This document shows, piece after piece, positions 55,190 through 63,645 of a stretch of DNA of 64,000 nt; position 1 is the first letter of the stretch; each line of letters begins with the position of its first letter. The notes beneath the pieces are model-generated. The model worked only from the letters and a program-made list of their open reading frames with translations. It had not been told where the DNA came from and ran no database searches. The stretch comes from Glycomyces fuscus. Lineage in GTDB: Bacteria; Actinomycetota; Actinomycetes; Streptosporangiales; Streptosporangiaceae. The DNA is taken from NCBI GenBank assembly GCA_002529455.1, contig NYMS01000018.1:1-64000 (forward strand), given 5' to 3'. The position numbers and the translations under genes were made by a program.

Positions 55190-55436
55190 GTGCTCATCAT
55201 CGACGTGTGGTGGGTCGTGGTCCCGAACAGGGGCCCGGCCCACTGTGCTGGTCGCGGTGGGCCGGGGCACGCGAACACGCCCTTGACAGGGGCACCAAGG
55301 TCACGGGACGGTAAAGTGCTCCGCGAGGTGGGTGCCCACCTGTACTGGACCCTGCACTGGGGAGCACACGGGGAGCATTTCAGCACCCGATCCAGACCCG
55401 GCGCCTCGTCTGTTCGACTCGCACACCCAGTCTGAA

Positions 55437-55492
55437 CTGGGGTTTTGTGGCGCACCCGGCAGGATTCGAACCTGCGACCATCGGATTAGAAG
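55437..55492 (-). repeat. tRNA-Arg(UCU) 3'-end attachment repeat, copy 1
   Basis: A 56-bp repeat shared exactly with 60898-60953. On the minus strand, 55448-55497 reads as the 3' half of a tRNA: anticodon stem TCGGA/TCCGA around CTTCTAA (anticodon TCT), a full T arm with GGTTCGAATCC, acceptor strand and CCA. No D arm follows, so it is the displaced att end of an element integrated into the 3' end of that tRNA gene. Confidence 0.88.
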
Positions 55493-55497
55493 TCCGA

Positions 55498-55676
55498 TTT
55501 TTTCGTGCCTCTACGTGCCAAAGGGTGCCATTTCGGCCTTATCCATCCGAACATCGCCATCGTTTCGTGTCAAGAGGTGCCGCCCGGTGTCGTGCCAGTG
55601 CGGAACTGCGGAGCACAAACGGAGCACACACCGGCCCTTGGCGGCGTCCGATGGCACCTCGCGAGGTTCTCACTGG
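55498..55676. repeat. Element-end repeat after att copy 1
   Basis: About 180 bp are shared, with moderate divergence, with 63261-63432, and the second half also with 60985-61066. Shared marks include CATCGTTTCGTGTCAAGAGGTGC and GAGCACAAACGGAGCACAC. It is likely the inner end (arm region) of the integrating element. Confidence 0.75.
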
Positions 55677-55777
55677 CGGGGAGCCACCTTCTGTCACAGG
55701 AGGAAGGGGCTCCTACGTCTTCGGGCCGTGCCACCGACTGGTGTCCGTACCGGGGCCTTGTGCCAGGGTTCTTGGCT

Positions 55778-57241
55778 ATGAGCCCCCGAACCTCCAAGCC
55801 CGCCGAACCATCCCTCGCCGCGTTGGGCGCCTTGCTGGACCGCTCCCTGGTCCAGATCGCCAACGCCGCCCGCGACGCGCGCACGTTCGACCGAGAGACC
55901 ATCAGGACCGTCTCCGACGTGTGGGACAACAACACCTTCCCCCTGTTCCGCGCCGCGACGGGCCGAATCGCTCGCTCGAGGGAACGGCGTGCCCACGCAG
56001 CCCTGGAGTGGATGGCGCGCCTAAGACCGATGCGCTGGGACTGGATGGTGGAGCAGAGCGCGATCGCCGGACACCGGATCGACACGCTGGTCCAGCCCTC
56101 ACCCATGCTTTTCGACAAGCCCTACCGCGACTACCGGGGCACGGTCCGCCCGGCGTACTCCCAGTAGACGCCACAGGCACTGGCCGACCTGGCGGACGAC
56201 TACGTTCTGGGCGCGTCCACCGTTCGCCACCTTCAACTCGAACGCGTCGGCACTCAGCTCTGCGGCTTCCTCATTCTGGACCTCGTCCGCTCCTACGACG
56301 CCGATGACGGTGCGCCCGGGGTTCCTCCCACGCTCCACGTGTTCCTGGAGGAGGTGACCGAGGTGGACGTCGACACCGGCGCGGCACCCGGTGCGCGCCT
56401 GGACTCCACGGCGCACGGGGTGTCGGTCGGCTTGGGCGCACATGGAGTTCTGCGGGCACGAGCGGCTTCGCTGCGGCTCGACGACTCCTCCTGGCACCGG
56501 TCGGATGCCGGTCGACGCGCCGACGCACAGGTCCCACCCCGGCAGGTGGGGTCACGGGTCGAGCATCCACCGCAGAAAGGGAAGCTGGAGGGCTCCATCC
56601 GGGGGGCGGCGACCTTCCTGCTCTGGTCCATGAGGCGGATCCGCTCGGTCCGCTACCCCAGCGAGGTCGCGCGTGTACCGGTGCAGGCGTACTGCCGTGC
56701 CCTGCGGGGAGCCGGCCAGGACATCCTGGCGGCGGGAGCACTGCCGCCGCGGCGGCGTGAGGCGGCCTTCCGCTCCTTGGTGACCGAGTGGCTTCGGTGC
56801 GGCGGAACCGACCTGGCACCGGACTGGAAGTTACTCCTCAGAGGCGTTCCGGACGCCGGGGAGCTGGCCCGAGGAGTGCGTGAGGACCTGGCCGCAGGGG
56901 GAGCCTTCCCACTCACCCTCGGCTCCTCCACGGAGGTCGCCGGCTTCCCCGAACAGGTCGGGATACGCATGGTCTCCTACACGTCCGAGCACACCGACGG
57001 GCGCGTCCACCGTGATGCCTCCGCAACGGTGCATCTGGCCGTGCCCGCCCAGGAAGAGGGTGCGCCGTGGCGGCTGCGGGTTCTGACCGCGACCGGTCTC
57101 GTCCGTTTCCGGGCGCGGACCGAGGCGTTCGACAGGACCGGCCGGGTTCGCATGGACAGGGGCGAAGGTGGTCAGGAGTGGTTCTTGGTGGGTGAGGATG
57201 CCCTGACTCTGTCCGCTGGCGCCTGGAGGCAGGAGCCGTAG
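55778..57241 (+). pseudogene. Unknown gene with in-frame amber codon
   Basis: One frame runs from ATG 55778 to 57241 and is interrupted only by TAG at 56165-56167. Before the stop it encodes 129 residues (SLAALGALLDRSLVQIANAARD, WDNNTFPLFRAATGRIARS, FDKPYRDYRG); after it, about 357 residues including YCRALRGAGQDILAAGALPP, TDLAPDWKLLLRGVPD and the end SAGAWRQEP. I know no family. Pieces related to its C-terminal part recur at 44311-44407 and 63463-63645, so it is a repeated, decaying gene of this strain, probably brought by the integrating elements. Without the stop it would be about 487 residues. Confidence 0.55.
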
Positions 57242-57289
57242 TCGTGCTGGCCTGAAGGGTGAGGTGCGTGGAAGGCGAAGGGTTGCTCA

Positions 57290-57480
57290 TTTAGGAATGG
57301 TAATCTCTATACTCTAGACAATAGGAGGCTCGTGGCTTTCCAAAGGCTGATGTTCCGATGTCCTTCCGAATGACTGCGCCTCAAGAAGCTGCCGATGAAG
57401 GATGGAAGTTTACAACCAACAATGGGGGGAGCTCCATCCTGATCAGGAATTTTGATGACCCTGCTGGGTGGATGCCATGA
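57290..57480 (+). pseudogene. Toxin C-terminal remnant (ParB-like pattern), frameshifted
   Basis: Two frames make up the end of a polymorphic toxin: NGNLYTLDNRRLVAFQR up to about 57347, then ADVPMSFRMTAPQEAADEGW to the stop at 57478-57480. The YTLDNRRL pattern resembles ParB/sulfiredoxin-like toxin domains, a tentative match. The stop overlaps the start of the next gene by ATGA, the arrangement of toxin and immunity genes. Confidence 0.55.
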
Positions 57481-57737
57481 AGTGGCCGGATGAGGCTTTG
57501 AGCGAAATCAGGAGCAGGGAGGATCTTGCTCGATTTCTAATTGAGTTGTCTGGGCAGGTGAGGGGCAATAAAACTCCTGTGGAGAACTCTACTGCAGAGG
57601 GTTTTATTGATGCTGCTGGGCGTTGGGTGGGTTCCATGGAAGGGTTCTTTAGTAACATTATTCAAGAGCCTGTTCCTGAGAACCCTGATTGGGCGATGGT
57701 CGCTGCGATCTTCCGGGCTGCTCTCGTGTATGAATGA
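57477..57737 (+). CDS. DUF7660-like immunity protein
   Basis: An 86-residue acidic protein: IRSREDLARFLIELSGQV, a central NSTAEGFIDAAGRWVGSMEGFF and the end PDWAMVAAIFRAALVYE. This order (helix, WxxxxLxxFLxxxxxW-like block, final alpha helix ending VYE) is that of DUF7660 proteins, frequent immunity partners of Rhs-type toxins. ATG 57477 overlaps the stop of the toxin remnant; GTG 57468 is in frame. Low GC content supports transfer. Confidence 0.72.
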   Translation: MKWPDEALSEIRSREDLARFLIELSGQVRGNKTPVENSTAEGFIDAAGRWVGSMEGFFSNIIQEPVPENPDWAMVAAIFRAALVYE

Positions 57738-57799
57738 CTCAGCTTTTATTCTCTTTTGAGAGTTAAATTTATAAGCATTGCTGGGCTTGGCGTTTAACC

Positions 57800-58525
57800 T
57801 TGGCCCGTGGTCCGGACACTGCTCCGGCTACGGGTTTCATTGTTCCCCCAATAACAGGTACGGCTGTCCCCCATGCTCCGAGATGTCGAGTAACGGCGGG
57901 GGACGTGGTCATCGCGACCGACGGGCACCCGTTCTGGGTGCCCGACCTGGGGCAGTGGATTGACGCGGTCGACCTGGCCCCGGGGATGTGGTTGCAGACC
58001 TCGGCGGGCACATGGGTGCAGGTCTCCGCGGTGCAGGCCTGGACGCAGGCCGCGACGGTCCATAACCTGACCGTCCAGGGCGTCCACACGTTCCACGTCA
58101 CTGCTGGGGGCCTGGACGTCCTCAACCACAACTGCGGTGGTGGGACGACTGTCTATCGTGGGGTTTCAGAAAAGAGTGGCCAGACAGGCATGGATAACCC
58201 TGCATTTGATGATGCTGTCAATGGTGTTGCCAACCCTCGGGGTGGATCTGCGAGCCCGGAGTCACACCACCTTGGGAACACTAATAGTGATTATACTAGC
58301 TGGACCACAAGCTCAAGGGTTGCGCTCACAGCAGCTACTAAGGATGGAGGCGCCGGAGCTGTACTAAGGTCAACCATTCCATCGGGTCGATTTCATGTGC
58401 ATTCGAATGATCAGCCGTGGATTGAATTTCGGGGAGAGCATGAAGTGATAATTCAAGGTAGGATGTATGGAGAGGTGTCCCCAGCGTGGTCTGGAATGTC
58501 TCCGGATGACTTGATGTTTCTCTGA
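57800..58525 (+). CDS. HINT-ADP-ribosyltransferase polymorphic toxin fragment
   Basis: The frame begins with about 30 uncharacteristic residues, then carries the second half of a pretoxin HINT domain (VTAGDVVIATDGHPFWVPD to TFHVTAGGLDVLNHNC; His-Asn-Cys is the autocleavage end). The tip follows. VYRGVS (Arg at about 58157), SWTTSSRVAL and RGEHEV (Glu-His-Glu at 58436-58444) are the R, S-T-S-like and ExE elements of arginine-type ADP-ribosyltransferases. The HINT N-terminal Cys block and all delivery domains are missing, so it is an orphan tip cassette. TTG 57800 is only a formal start. Confidence 0.75.
   Translation: MARGPDTAPATGFIVPPITGTAVPHAPRCRVTAGDVVIATDGHPFWVPDLGQWIDAVDLAPGMWLQTSAGTWVQVSAVQAWTQAATVHNLTVQGVHTFHVTAGGLDVLNHNCGGGTTVYRGVSEKSGQTGMDNPAFDDAVNGVANPRGGSASPESHHLGNTNSDYTSWTTSSRVALTAATKDGGAGAVLRSTIPSGRFHVHSNDQPWIEFRGEHEVIIQGRMYGEVSPAWSGMSPDDLMFL
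57890..58140 (+). repeat. HINT-domain direct repeat, copy 1
   Basis: A 251-bp repeat of 59167-59417 with about 17 mismatches by eye. It starts at GTAACGGCGGGGGA and ends just after the HINT cleavage site. Confidence 0.9.
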
Positions 58526-58729
58526 AATTGAGAGGGCTGGGGTTATTTGAGTATTGTTGCAATCCTGGTTTTTGGGCACGGGCTTCCGATTCACCCTCTC
58601 GGATTTTAATTGGTGTGCGGTGTCACTGTGTTCAGAGCGTTTCTGACTGCCTCGGCTTGATTGGTCCTCGGCGGCTTTCTTTTCTTGCGGGGCTGTGGCG
58701 TGGTTTTTTGCTAGGGTGCGATTTTCGGG

Positions 58730-59125
58730 GTGGTGTTTGTGGGTATCAAAATACCAAGAATCCAAGTTATCGATCTCCTAGTTGGAGAATATTGTTTGGC
58801 TCTTGCGGAGGTCCCATTCGAAAATTTGGCGGATGCATGTGGCGATGGTCGAATTTTTTTTGAGGTTGACGTTGTCTCGAACTCAAATCTTCTCGATATC
58901 TACAGACTGAGGCGAATGTCCGACATGGAGGGTTCGCAGAGTAAATTTGGATGGAATGAATTTATCTCGTCTTTGAGTGAGGGGTGTCAGAGTGGAGTTC
59001 TCGCTGTGAGGGGTCCGGAGTGGAGGGTCATTGCCTTGACCGATTCTCGGGTTCGGTTAATAAAAGGTGCCCTCGTTGGCCCCCCGGGGTACTTTGTATT
59101 TACGGATTACGTGAAAAGTATTTAG
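58730..59125 (+). CDS. Candidate immunity protein of the ADP-ribosyltransferase toxin
   Basis: A 131-residue soluble protein (KIPRIQVIDLLVGEYCLALAE, ACGDGRIFFEVD, FGWNEFISSLSEGCQSGVLAV, VRLIKGALVGPPGYFVF) of no family known to me. It lies 204 bp after the toxin stop, in AT-rich DNA typical of immunity genes. GTG 58730, 58733 and 58739 are possible starts. Its role as immunity protein rests on position alone. Confidence 0.55.
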   Translation: MVFVGIKIPRIQVIDLLVGEYCLALAEVPFENLADACGDGRIFFEVDVVSNSNLLDIYRLRRMSDMEGSQSKFGWNEFISSLSEGCQSGVLAVRGPEWRVIALTDSRVRLIKGALVGPPGYFVFTDYVKSI

Positions 59126-59741
59126 AACAATACGAGCAGGCCGAGCAGTCGGGTGTCCCCGGTCCGGTAACGGCGGGGGATGTGGTCATCGCGACCGACG
59201 GGCACCCGTTCTGGGTGCCTGACCTGGAGCAGTGGGTTGATGCGATCGACCTGGCTCCGGGGATGTGGTTGCAGACCTCTTCGGGCACGTGGGTGCAGGT
59301 CTCCGCGGTCCAGTCCTGGACGCAGGCCGCGACGGTCCATAACCTGACCGTCCAGGGCGTCCACACGTTCCACGTGGCTGCTGGGGGCTTGGACGTCCTG
59401 AACCACAATTGCGGTGGAGCACGTTTCTCCACTGATGGCGATGGAAAGATAACAGATCTTTCCAATCCAGCATCTACTGAGAGAAACCCTCTCCAGGGCA
59501 CCTCACTAACATCAGGAAAGTCCAAGATCAGATTCAGCTCGGAGATGATCATGGAGTTCCAGCGGCGATTGATACCATACCAACCATGGAAGGCACTTCC
59601 TTTGTTGCGGGTGGGAGTGGAGTATCTCGTTTGCATGTCAAGTTGCCTGGGAGTGTCAATGGAAAAAGGGGCGCTTTTCACTGGGTTGTAGAGCCGAACA
59701 TGTCTGTAAACCATAGGTTCTTTGATAGGGGGATGAAGTAA
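59107..59741 (+). pseudogene. HINT-toxin remnant, frameshifted (cassette with Imm40-like partner)
   Basis: The second HINT copy (TAGDVVIATDGHPFWVPD to LNHNC) continues into RFSTDGDGKITDLSNPASTERN, then the frame must shift near 59490-59560 to read VQDQIQLGDDHGVPAAID, TSFVAGGSGVSRLHVKLPG, RGAFHWVVEPN and HRFFDRGMK, ending at 59741. In the unshifted frame it ends in unrelated sequence. The tip is reminiscent of small Rhs toxin domains with GDDHG and NHR, but I cannot name it. The HINT N-terminal half is missing as in copy 1. Confidence 0.65.
59167..59417 (+). repeat. HINT-domain direct repeat, copy 2
   Basis: Pair of 57890-58140. Both copies start at the same base of the HINT domain, so the border is not random. 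Confidence 0.9.
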
Positions 59742-59743
59742 CT

Positions 59744-60067
59744 GTGCCTGCCCCTGTGCAGGAGCGAATGATCCGCTTGCTCGCTCCTTCGGTGGTAAGT
59801 GATGCGGTCGATCTCTCTCCTGAGGGATCTCTTGAGTATGCGTTTCCTGTGCGCCTTGCACAAGAGGTATTTGATTCCCTGGTTTCTCGGGGGTTCATCG
59901 TTCTGGGTGGAGATCTATGGAAGAAAGAAAGTGATGGATTCTCCTCGTGTGGCGAAAATTGGTTCTCGGAGTCAAGCTCGTCTGCTGCTGCGGAGGGGCT
60001 ATGGTCTCGATTTGTTGATATAGTCCCCAAGGGGGGTGAGTATTATGTGACCTTTGTGGTTGAGTGA
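59744..60067 (+). CDS. Imm40-like immunity protein
   Basis: A 107-residue protein. VFDSLVSRGFIVLGGDLWKKESDGF followed by GENWFSE fits the Imm40 pattern, in which ILGGDVY and a conserved Trp in xNWY form the core. GTG 59744 lies 2 bp after the toxin stop, the tight spacing of toxin-immunity pairs. Composition is AT-rich. The family name is by pattern only, not by search. Confidence 0.68.
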   Translation: MPAPVQERMIRLLAPSVVSDAVDLSPEGSLEYAFPVRLAQEVFDSLVSRGFIVLGGDLWKKESDGFSSCGENWFSESSSSAAAEGLWSRFVDIVPKGGEYYVTFVVE

Positions 60068-60141
60068 AGATGTTTGTGCAATGACTCTGGTGTCATGTGG
60101 CCCCAAGGAAGGCATCTAAAACATCGTGGATATGCGGTGGT

Positions 60142-60412
60142 TCAACCGAGTCGCGAACAGGGCTGTTTCATTCTCGGTGAGCGGTGATGTTCGTGCTGTT
60201 CACGGCAGCCCGATGACATCCAGCGGTCGGGTGAACGCTGCATACGACACCCACCGGATGGCGTCGGGCACGGTGTTCTGACCCAACCGGCCCAAGAACA
60301 CCAAGGCGAGAGCGCGCAACGCGGCCAGATTGTCTGGTCCACGGCCATGCGGGTGGCGCGTTCGCGCAGCTCATCGGGGTACTTCCTCGGTGCTGGCATG
60401 TCTCTCATCCTT
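60142..60412 (-). mobile_element. Chimeric transposase remnant (IS3-type OrfA start joined to another transposase end)
   Basis: On the minus strand MPAPRKYPDELRERATRMAVDQ is the start of an IS3-family OrfA. Directly after it another frame reads LAALRALALVFLGRLGQN and FTRPLDVIGLP up to a stop, the end of a different transposase, perhaps of an ISAs1- or IS4-like type. No terminal repeats are left. Confidence 0.6.
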
Positions 60413-60437
60413 CCCAGGGTTGAGAGCCTCCATCACA

Positions 60438-60896
60438 CCCGGAACAAGACAAGCAGCCGAGCGCGGGCACGACTGGACCTCGCAGGGGTATGTGTTCACC
60501 GCCTTGCGCGGTGGCCCGCTGGCGCCTGAGCGTTTGTCGCGTCTGTTTCGGAAGCTGAACGATGAGAGCGCCTTGCCGCCGGTGCGGTTGCACGATCTGC
60601 GCCATGGGGCGGCGACGTTGGCGTTGGCGGCGGGGGTGGAGTTGAAGGTGGTGCAGGCGATGTTGGGGCACGCGAGCATTGTGTTGACCGCGGACACCTA
60701 TGCCAGCGTTCTCCCGGAGGTGGCACAGGAGGCAGCGGAGCGAACCGCATGGCTGGTGTTGCGGGACGCCGGGAGGGCCGGTCGGCATACGAAGAGGCGG
60801 CGTGGTCGACGTGGTCTGGTGCTGGTCCCACCTCGGCCCCACCCTGGACCCACCGGCAGGACTACTCCCTCAGGCTCTGGCCAGACAAGACTGTGA
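60438..60896 (+). pseudogene. Tyrosine recombinase (integrase) C-terminal remnant
   Basis: The frame holds the last part of a phage-type integrase: GYVFTALRGGPLAPERLSRLF, the Arg of HDLRHGAATLAL, the His of LGHAS and the nucleophile Tyr in TADTYASVL. The catalytic R-H-Y end is intact, but the N-terminal arm- and core-binding domains and the first catalytic Arg are missing. It ends 2 bp before att repeat copy 2, exactly the int-att arrangement of integrative elements, and points to the att site. Confidence 0.85.
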
Positions 60897-60897
60897 C

Positions 60898-60953
60898 CTG
60901 GGGTTTTGTGGCGCACCCGGCAGGATTCGAACCTGCGACCATCGGATTAGAAG
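60898..60953 (-). repeat. tRNA-Arg(UCU) 3'-end attachment repeat, copy 2
   Basis: Identical to 55437-55492 over 56 bp. On the minus strand 60909-60953 is the tRNA 3' end from the anticodon loop (CTTCTAATCC) to CCA. Confidence 0.88.
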
Positions 60954-61449
60954 CTGTGCCATCGGGTGCCTGTGGTGACGCCCAGTGTCGTCCCAGTCCG
61001 GAACTGCGGAGCACAAACGGAGCACACACCGGCCCCTAGCGGCGTCCGATGGTACCTTGCGAGGTCCTCGGAGCATGGCCGTTGTGCTGGGTATGCGGTT
61101 CGGACGTGTTCAGCTCGACGGCTGGAACCTGCGGGTGTCGGAAACATCAAGGGCCTATCTTCCCCTGAGAGAATCCCCTGTCCGCTTCCGGCCAAGGGCT
61201 CACTTGCCAGGAAGCCGCATCCGGCACTTGGGCGCTACAAACTTCGCGTACACCAGAGTCCCGGATAAGAGAGGCATGGCGCAAGAAACATACCTGGTCA
61301 GGGCGTTGGTTATCCTTTTTCGGTCCGGGCTGGACCCCGGGAATGGCTTTGGCGGGGTGAGCACGCCTCGGTGACAGGCGGTGCCGAGGGTGTGACGAGA
61401 CTTCCCTACAATCGCACGCGGCACATCCGTATCCCCCTGAGGAGTACAA
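60954..61449. other. Region between att copy 2 and the lipoprotein gene
   Basis: Starts with a shortened copy of the element-end repeat (60985-61066). The rest (61070-61380) has no convincing gene. TACAAT at 61407-61412 is a possible -10 element of the lipoprotein gene, and GAGGAG lies 5 nt before its ATG. Confidence 0.5.
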
Positions 61450-62844
61450 ATGAAGATCGGGCGCACGCCGCGCCTACAGTGGCTCCTGCCCTTGCTGACG
61501 GCGTTCGTAATGGTCGTGACCTCCTCGTGCACCACGTTGGAAACGGGTCCAGAAGCGGACGAGGGAGAGGTTGCCGAGCCGGAGGACTTCCTCGACTTCG
61601 ACGAATTCCTACCGGCGCTGGAGTTCGATCGAACCGGTGGTGCCTATGTCCAGCCGGACCCCGGCGGCAGCACATCTTCTGTCGACATCTACGGTCCGGC
61701 CGTCGTTCACGCGGGCGAACACGCACTGCAGGCACACGACGTGGTGAACGACAATCCGCTCTGGAGCGTGTCCACCGAGCACGGTGAAGCGGATTCACGG
61801 TCGGTCTCGATCCTGGAGCACGGCGAGACAGTCATGGCAGTTGCGACCTTCGAGACGGTGCGGCCTGGGACGGGCACGGCCCAGGACACCCCCATGCTCG
61901 AGATACTCGCTGTCGATCTCCTCTCAGGCGAGACGCTCTGGCACAACGTCACGGAGACCGGCGACGGTTTCTGGGGAAGAGTGATCGGGCTGGACGGCGA
62001 CTCGGTGATCCTGAGTGGACGAGGCACACAGGCCTTCAACGCGCACGATGGGAGTCTCCTATGGTCTGACGAGGAGATGACACCCCACCTGGTCGATGGC
62101 GGTGTCGTAGTGGCCAGTTCAGAGGACTCCGGCAGTGATCTCTACGACCTCCACCGTTTGTACGGGATCGACACCGAGACGGGTGACCAGGTCTGGGAGA
62201 CCTGGGCGGAGGGCGACCACGAGACCTACTCTCAGGCTGCCAGGGACGAGTACTCCGCTTTCCTGGATACCGACCCCGACCCCGGTGAGATGGTCATGGC
62301 ATATGGCTCTCTCAGCGGTTACGACGTGCACGCGGTGCGCTCCGCAGGACCAGGCCGCTTCTACGTCATCGCCTCCTACACCAATGAACCGTGGAACCTC
62401 GATATCAAAGGCGGTGTGATCGCTCTCTTCGACACAGCCACCGGAGTCGCGAACTACAGCATCAACCATGACCCGCTCACCTCCGGAATCCAGACCCGCT
62501 TGGGCTGGGGCGAGGCATCGTGTAGTTACGACCAGGGAACGAATCTCGCCTGTTGGGTGGAGGATCCCGGGGTCACCCTGGTCAATATTGATGTCGAAGC
62601 GGGTGAAGCTCTCTGGTCCGAGCAGTTCTCCTGGACCTCCGAACGCCGGGTTATCGAACCGGTGAGTGCCCGGGACGGGGTCCTCTACGCGACGGTCGCA
62701 GACGAGCCGATCATCCTCGACCTCGAGGATGGCTCGGATCTGGTCCTGGATCCGGGGGTGGCGCCCGACATGACCAACGGCACGATCGCGGTCGACTACG
62801 TCTCGGAGAGCGATCTCTTTCGCGCCTACCCGGTGACCGGTTGA
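61450..62844 (+). CDS. PQQ-like propeller lipoprotein
   Basis: A 464-residue exported lipoprotein. The signal peptide ends in VVTSSC, whose Cys (residue 27) would be lipidated. An acidic stretch follows (EADEGEVAEPEDFLDFDEF) and then a beta-propeller with PQQ-like blades (LAVDLLSGETLWHN, AFNAHDGSLLWSD, YGIDTETGDQVWE, LVNIDVEAGEALWSE). No catalytic residues are recognised. It is the only intact-looking gene between att copies 2 and 3, and its plan resembles that of the protein at 48426. Confidence 0.82.
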   Translation: MKIGRTPRLQWLLPLLTAFVMVVTSSCTTLETGPEADEGEVAEPEDFLDFDEFLPALEFDRTGGAYVQPDPGGSTSSVDIYGPAVVHAGEHALQAHDVVNDNPLWSVSTEHGEADSRSVSILEHGETVMAVATFETVRPGTGTAQDTPMLEILAVDLLSGETLWHNVTETGDGFWGRVIGLDGDSVILSGRGTQAFNAHDGSLLWSDEEMTPHLVDGGVVVASSEDSGSDLYDLHRLYGIDTETGDQVWETWAEGDHETYSQAARDEYSAFLDTDPDPGEMVMAYGSLSGYDVHAVRSAGPGRFYVIASYTNEPWNLDIKGGVIALFDTATGVANYSINHDPLTSGIQTRLGWGEASCSYDQGTNLACWVEDPGVTLVNIDVEAGEALWSEQFSWTSERRVIEPVSARDGVLYATVADEPIILDLEDGSDLVLDPGVAPDMTNGTIAVDYVSESDLFRAYPVTG

Positions 62845-63029
62845 CGGCCGTTTGCTCAGCGGCCTGGGTGGTTCAGGGCGCCCTGGTATGTTAGGTGCCC
62901 ACTTGAGTGGGTGTTCGGTGACGGGTGGGGGTTCTGGTGTGTGCCGGGATCGCCTCCCGTCACTCCCGCACCCGGGCGTCGTCGCTCTCGATCCTGGGCG
63001 TACACGACGAAGGTGAAGCTGCGTTCGGT

Positions 63030-63190
63030 CGGCATTATGCCGCCGGAGGCAGCGCGGTAGGGCGACTGAACGTACCGCGTGGCTGGTGTAGCGCGACTTG
63101 GGAAGGGCACGTGGGCGCGAGCGGAGGGCTGGCCCCACCTCGGTCCCACCCTGGTCCCATCAGTGCGGCGGCTTCTCGGAGGTAAGGTCG
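63030..63190 (+). pseudogene. Integrase C-terminus remnant before att copy 3
   Basis: GAGGCAGCG...GAACGTACCGCGTGGCTGGTGT and CCACCTCGGTCCCACCCTGG match the 3' end of the integrase at 60721-60851 with stops and frameshifts. It precedes att copy 3 at the same place as the better-preserved remnant precedes copy 2. Confidence 0.7.
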
Positions 63191-63215
63191 TGCACTCCGT
63201 CTGACCTGGCATTTG

Positions 63216-63260
63216 TGGCGCACCCGGCAGGATTCGAACCTGCGGCCATCGGATGAGAAG
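63216..63260 (-). repeat. tRNA-Arg(UCU) 3'-end attachment repeat, copy 3
   Basis: Matches copies 1 and 2 over the tRNA end with two base differences (GCGGCC for GCGACC, GATGAG for GATTAG). Confidence 0.85.
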
Positions 63261-63432
63261 GCTTTCGTGTCTCTACGTGCTACAGGGTGCCGTTTCGTCT
63301 CTATCCATCCGAACACCGCCATCGTTTCGTGTCAAGAGGTGCCGCCCGGTGCCGTACCAGTCCGGAACTACGGAGCACAAACGGAGCACACGCGGGCCCG
63401 TGGCAGCGTCCGATGGCACCTCGCGAGGTCTC
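63261..63432. repeat. Element-end repeat after att copy 3
   Basis: Diverged copy of 55498-55676, containing CATCGTTTCGTGTCAAGAGG and CACCTCGCGAGGT. Confidence 0.75.
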
Positions 63433-63462
63433 CTCCATAAGCGGGGAGCGGAACCGGGGCGC

Positions 63463-63645
63463 TGTGGCGGCTGGAAGGGCTGACCGCGACCGATCCCGTC
63501 CGGCTCCGGATACGCACAGGCGTTCAACGGGTCCCTGCACGTTCGCGTCGACGAGGGCCAGGGCGCATGGAAGATGCTCATGCTGGGCGTTGGTGCTCTG
63601 ATCCTGGACGCTTGCGCCTGGCGTCAGGAACCCTCGGTGTACTGA
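63463..63645 (+). pseudogene. Relic of the repeated unknown gene (C-terminal end)
   Basis: WRLEGLTATDPVRLRIRTG followed, after a frameshift, by VDEGQGAWKMLMLGVGALIL and CAWRQEP corresponds to the last 60 residues of the gene at 55778-57241 (WRLRVLTATGLVRFRART ... SAGAWRQEP). It directly follows the element-end repeat, as the complete copy follows att copy 1. Confidence 0.7.

Noticed and set aside
55437..55497. A functional tRNA-Arg gene
   Set aside because: Only the 3' half is present; no D arm or 5' acceptor strand follows in any of the three copies.
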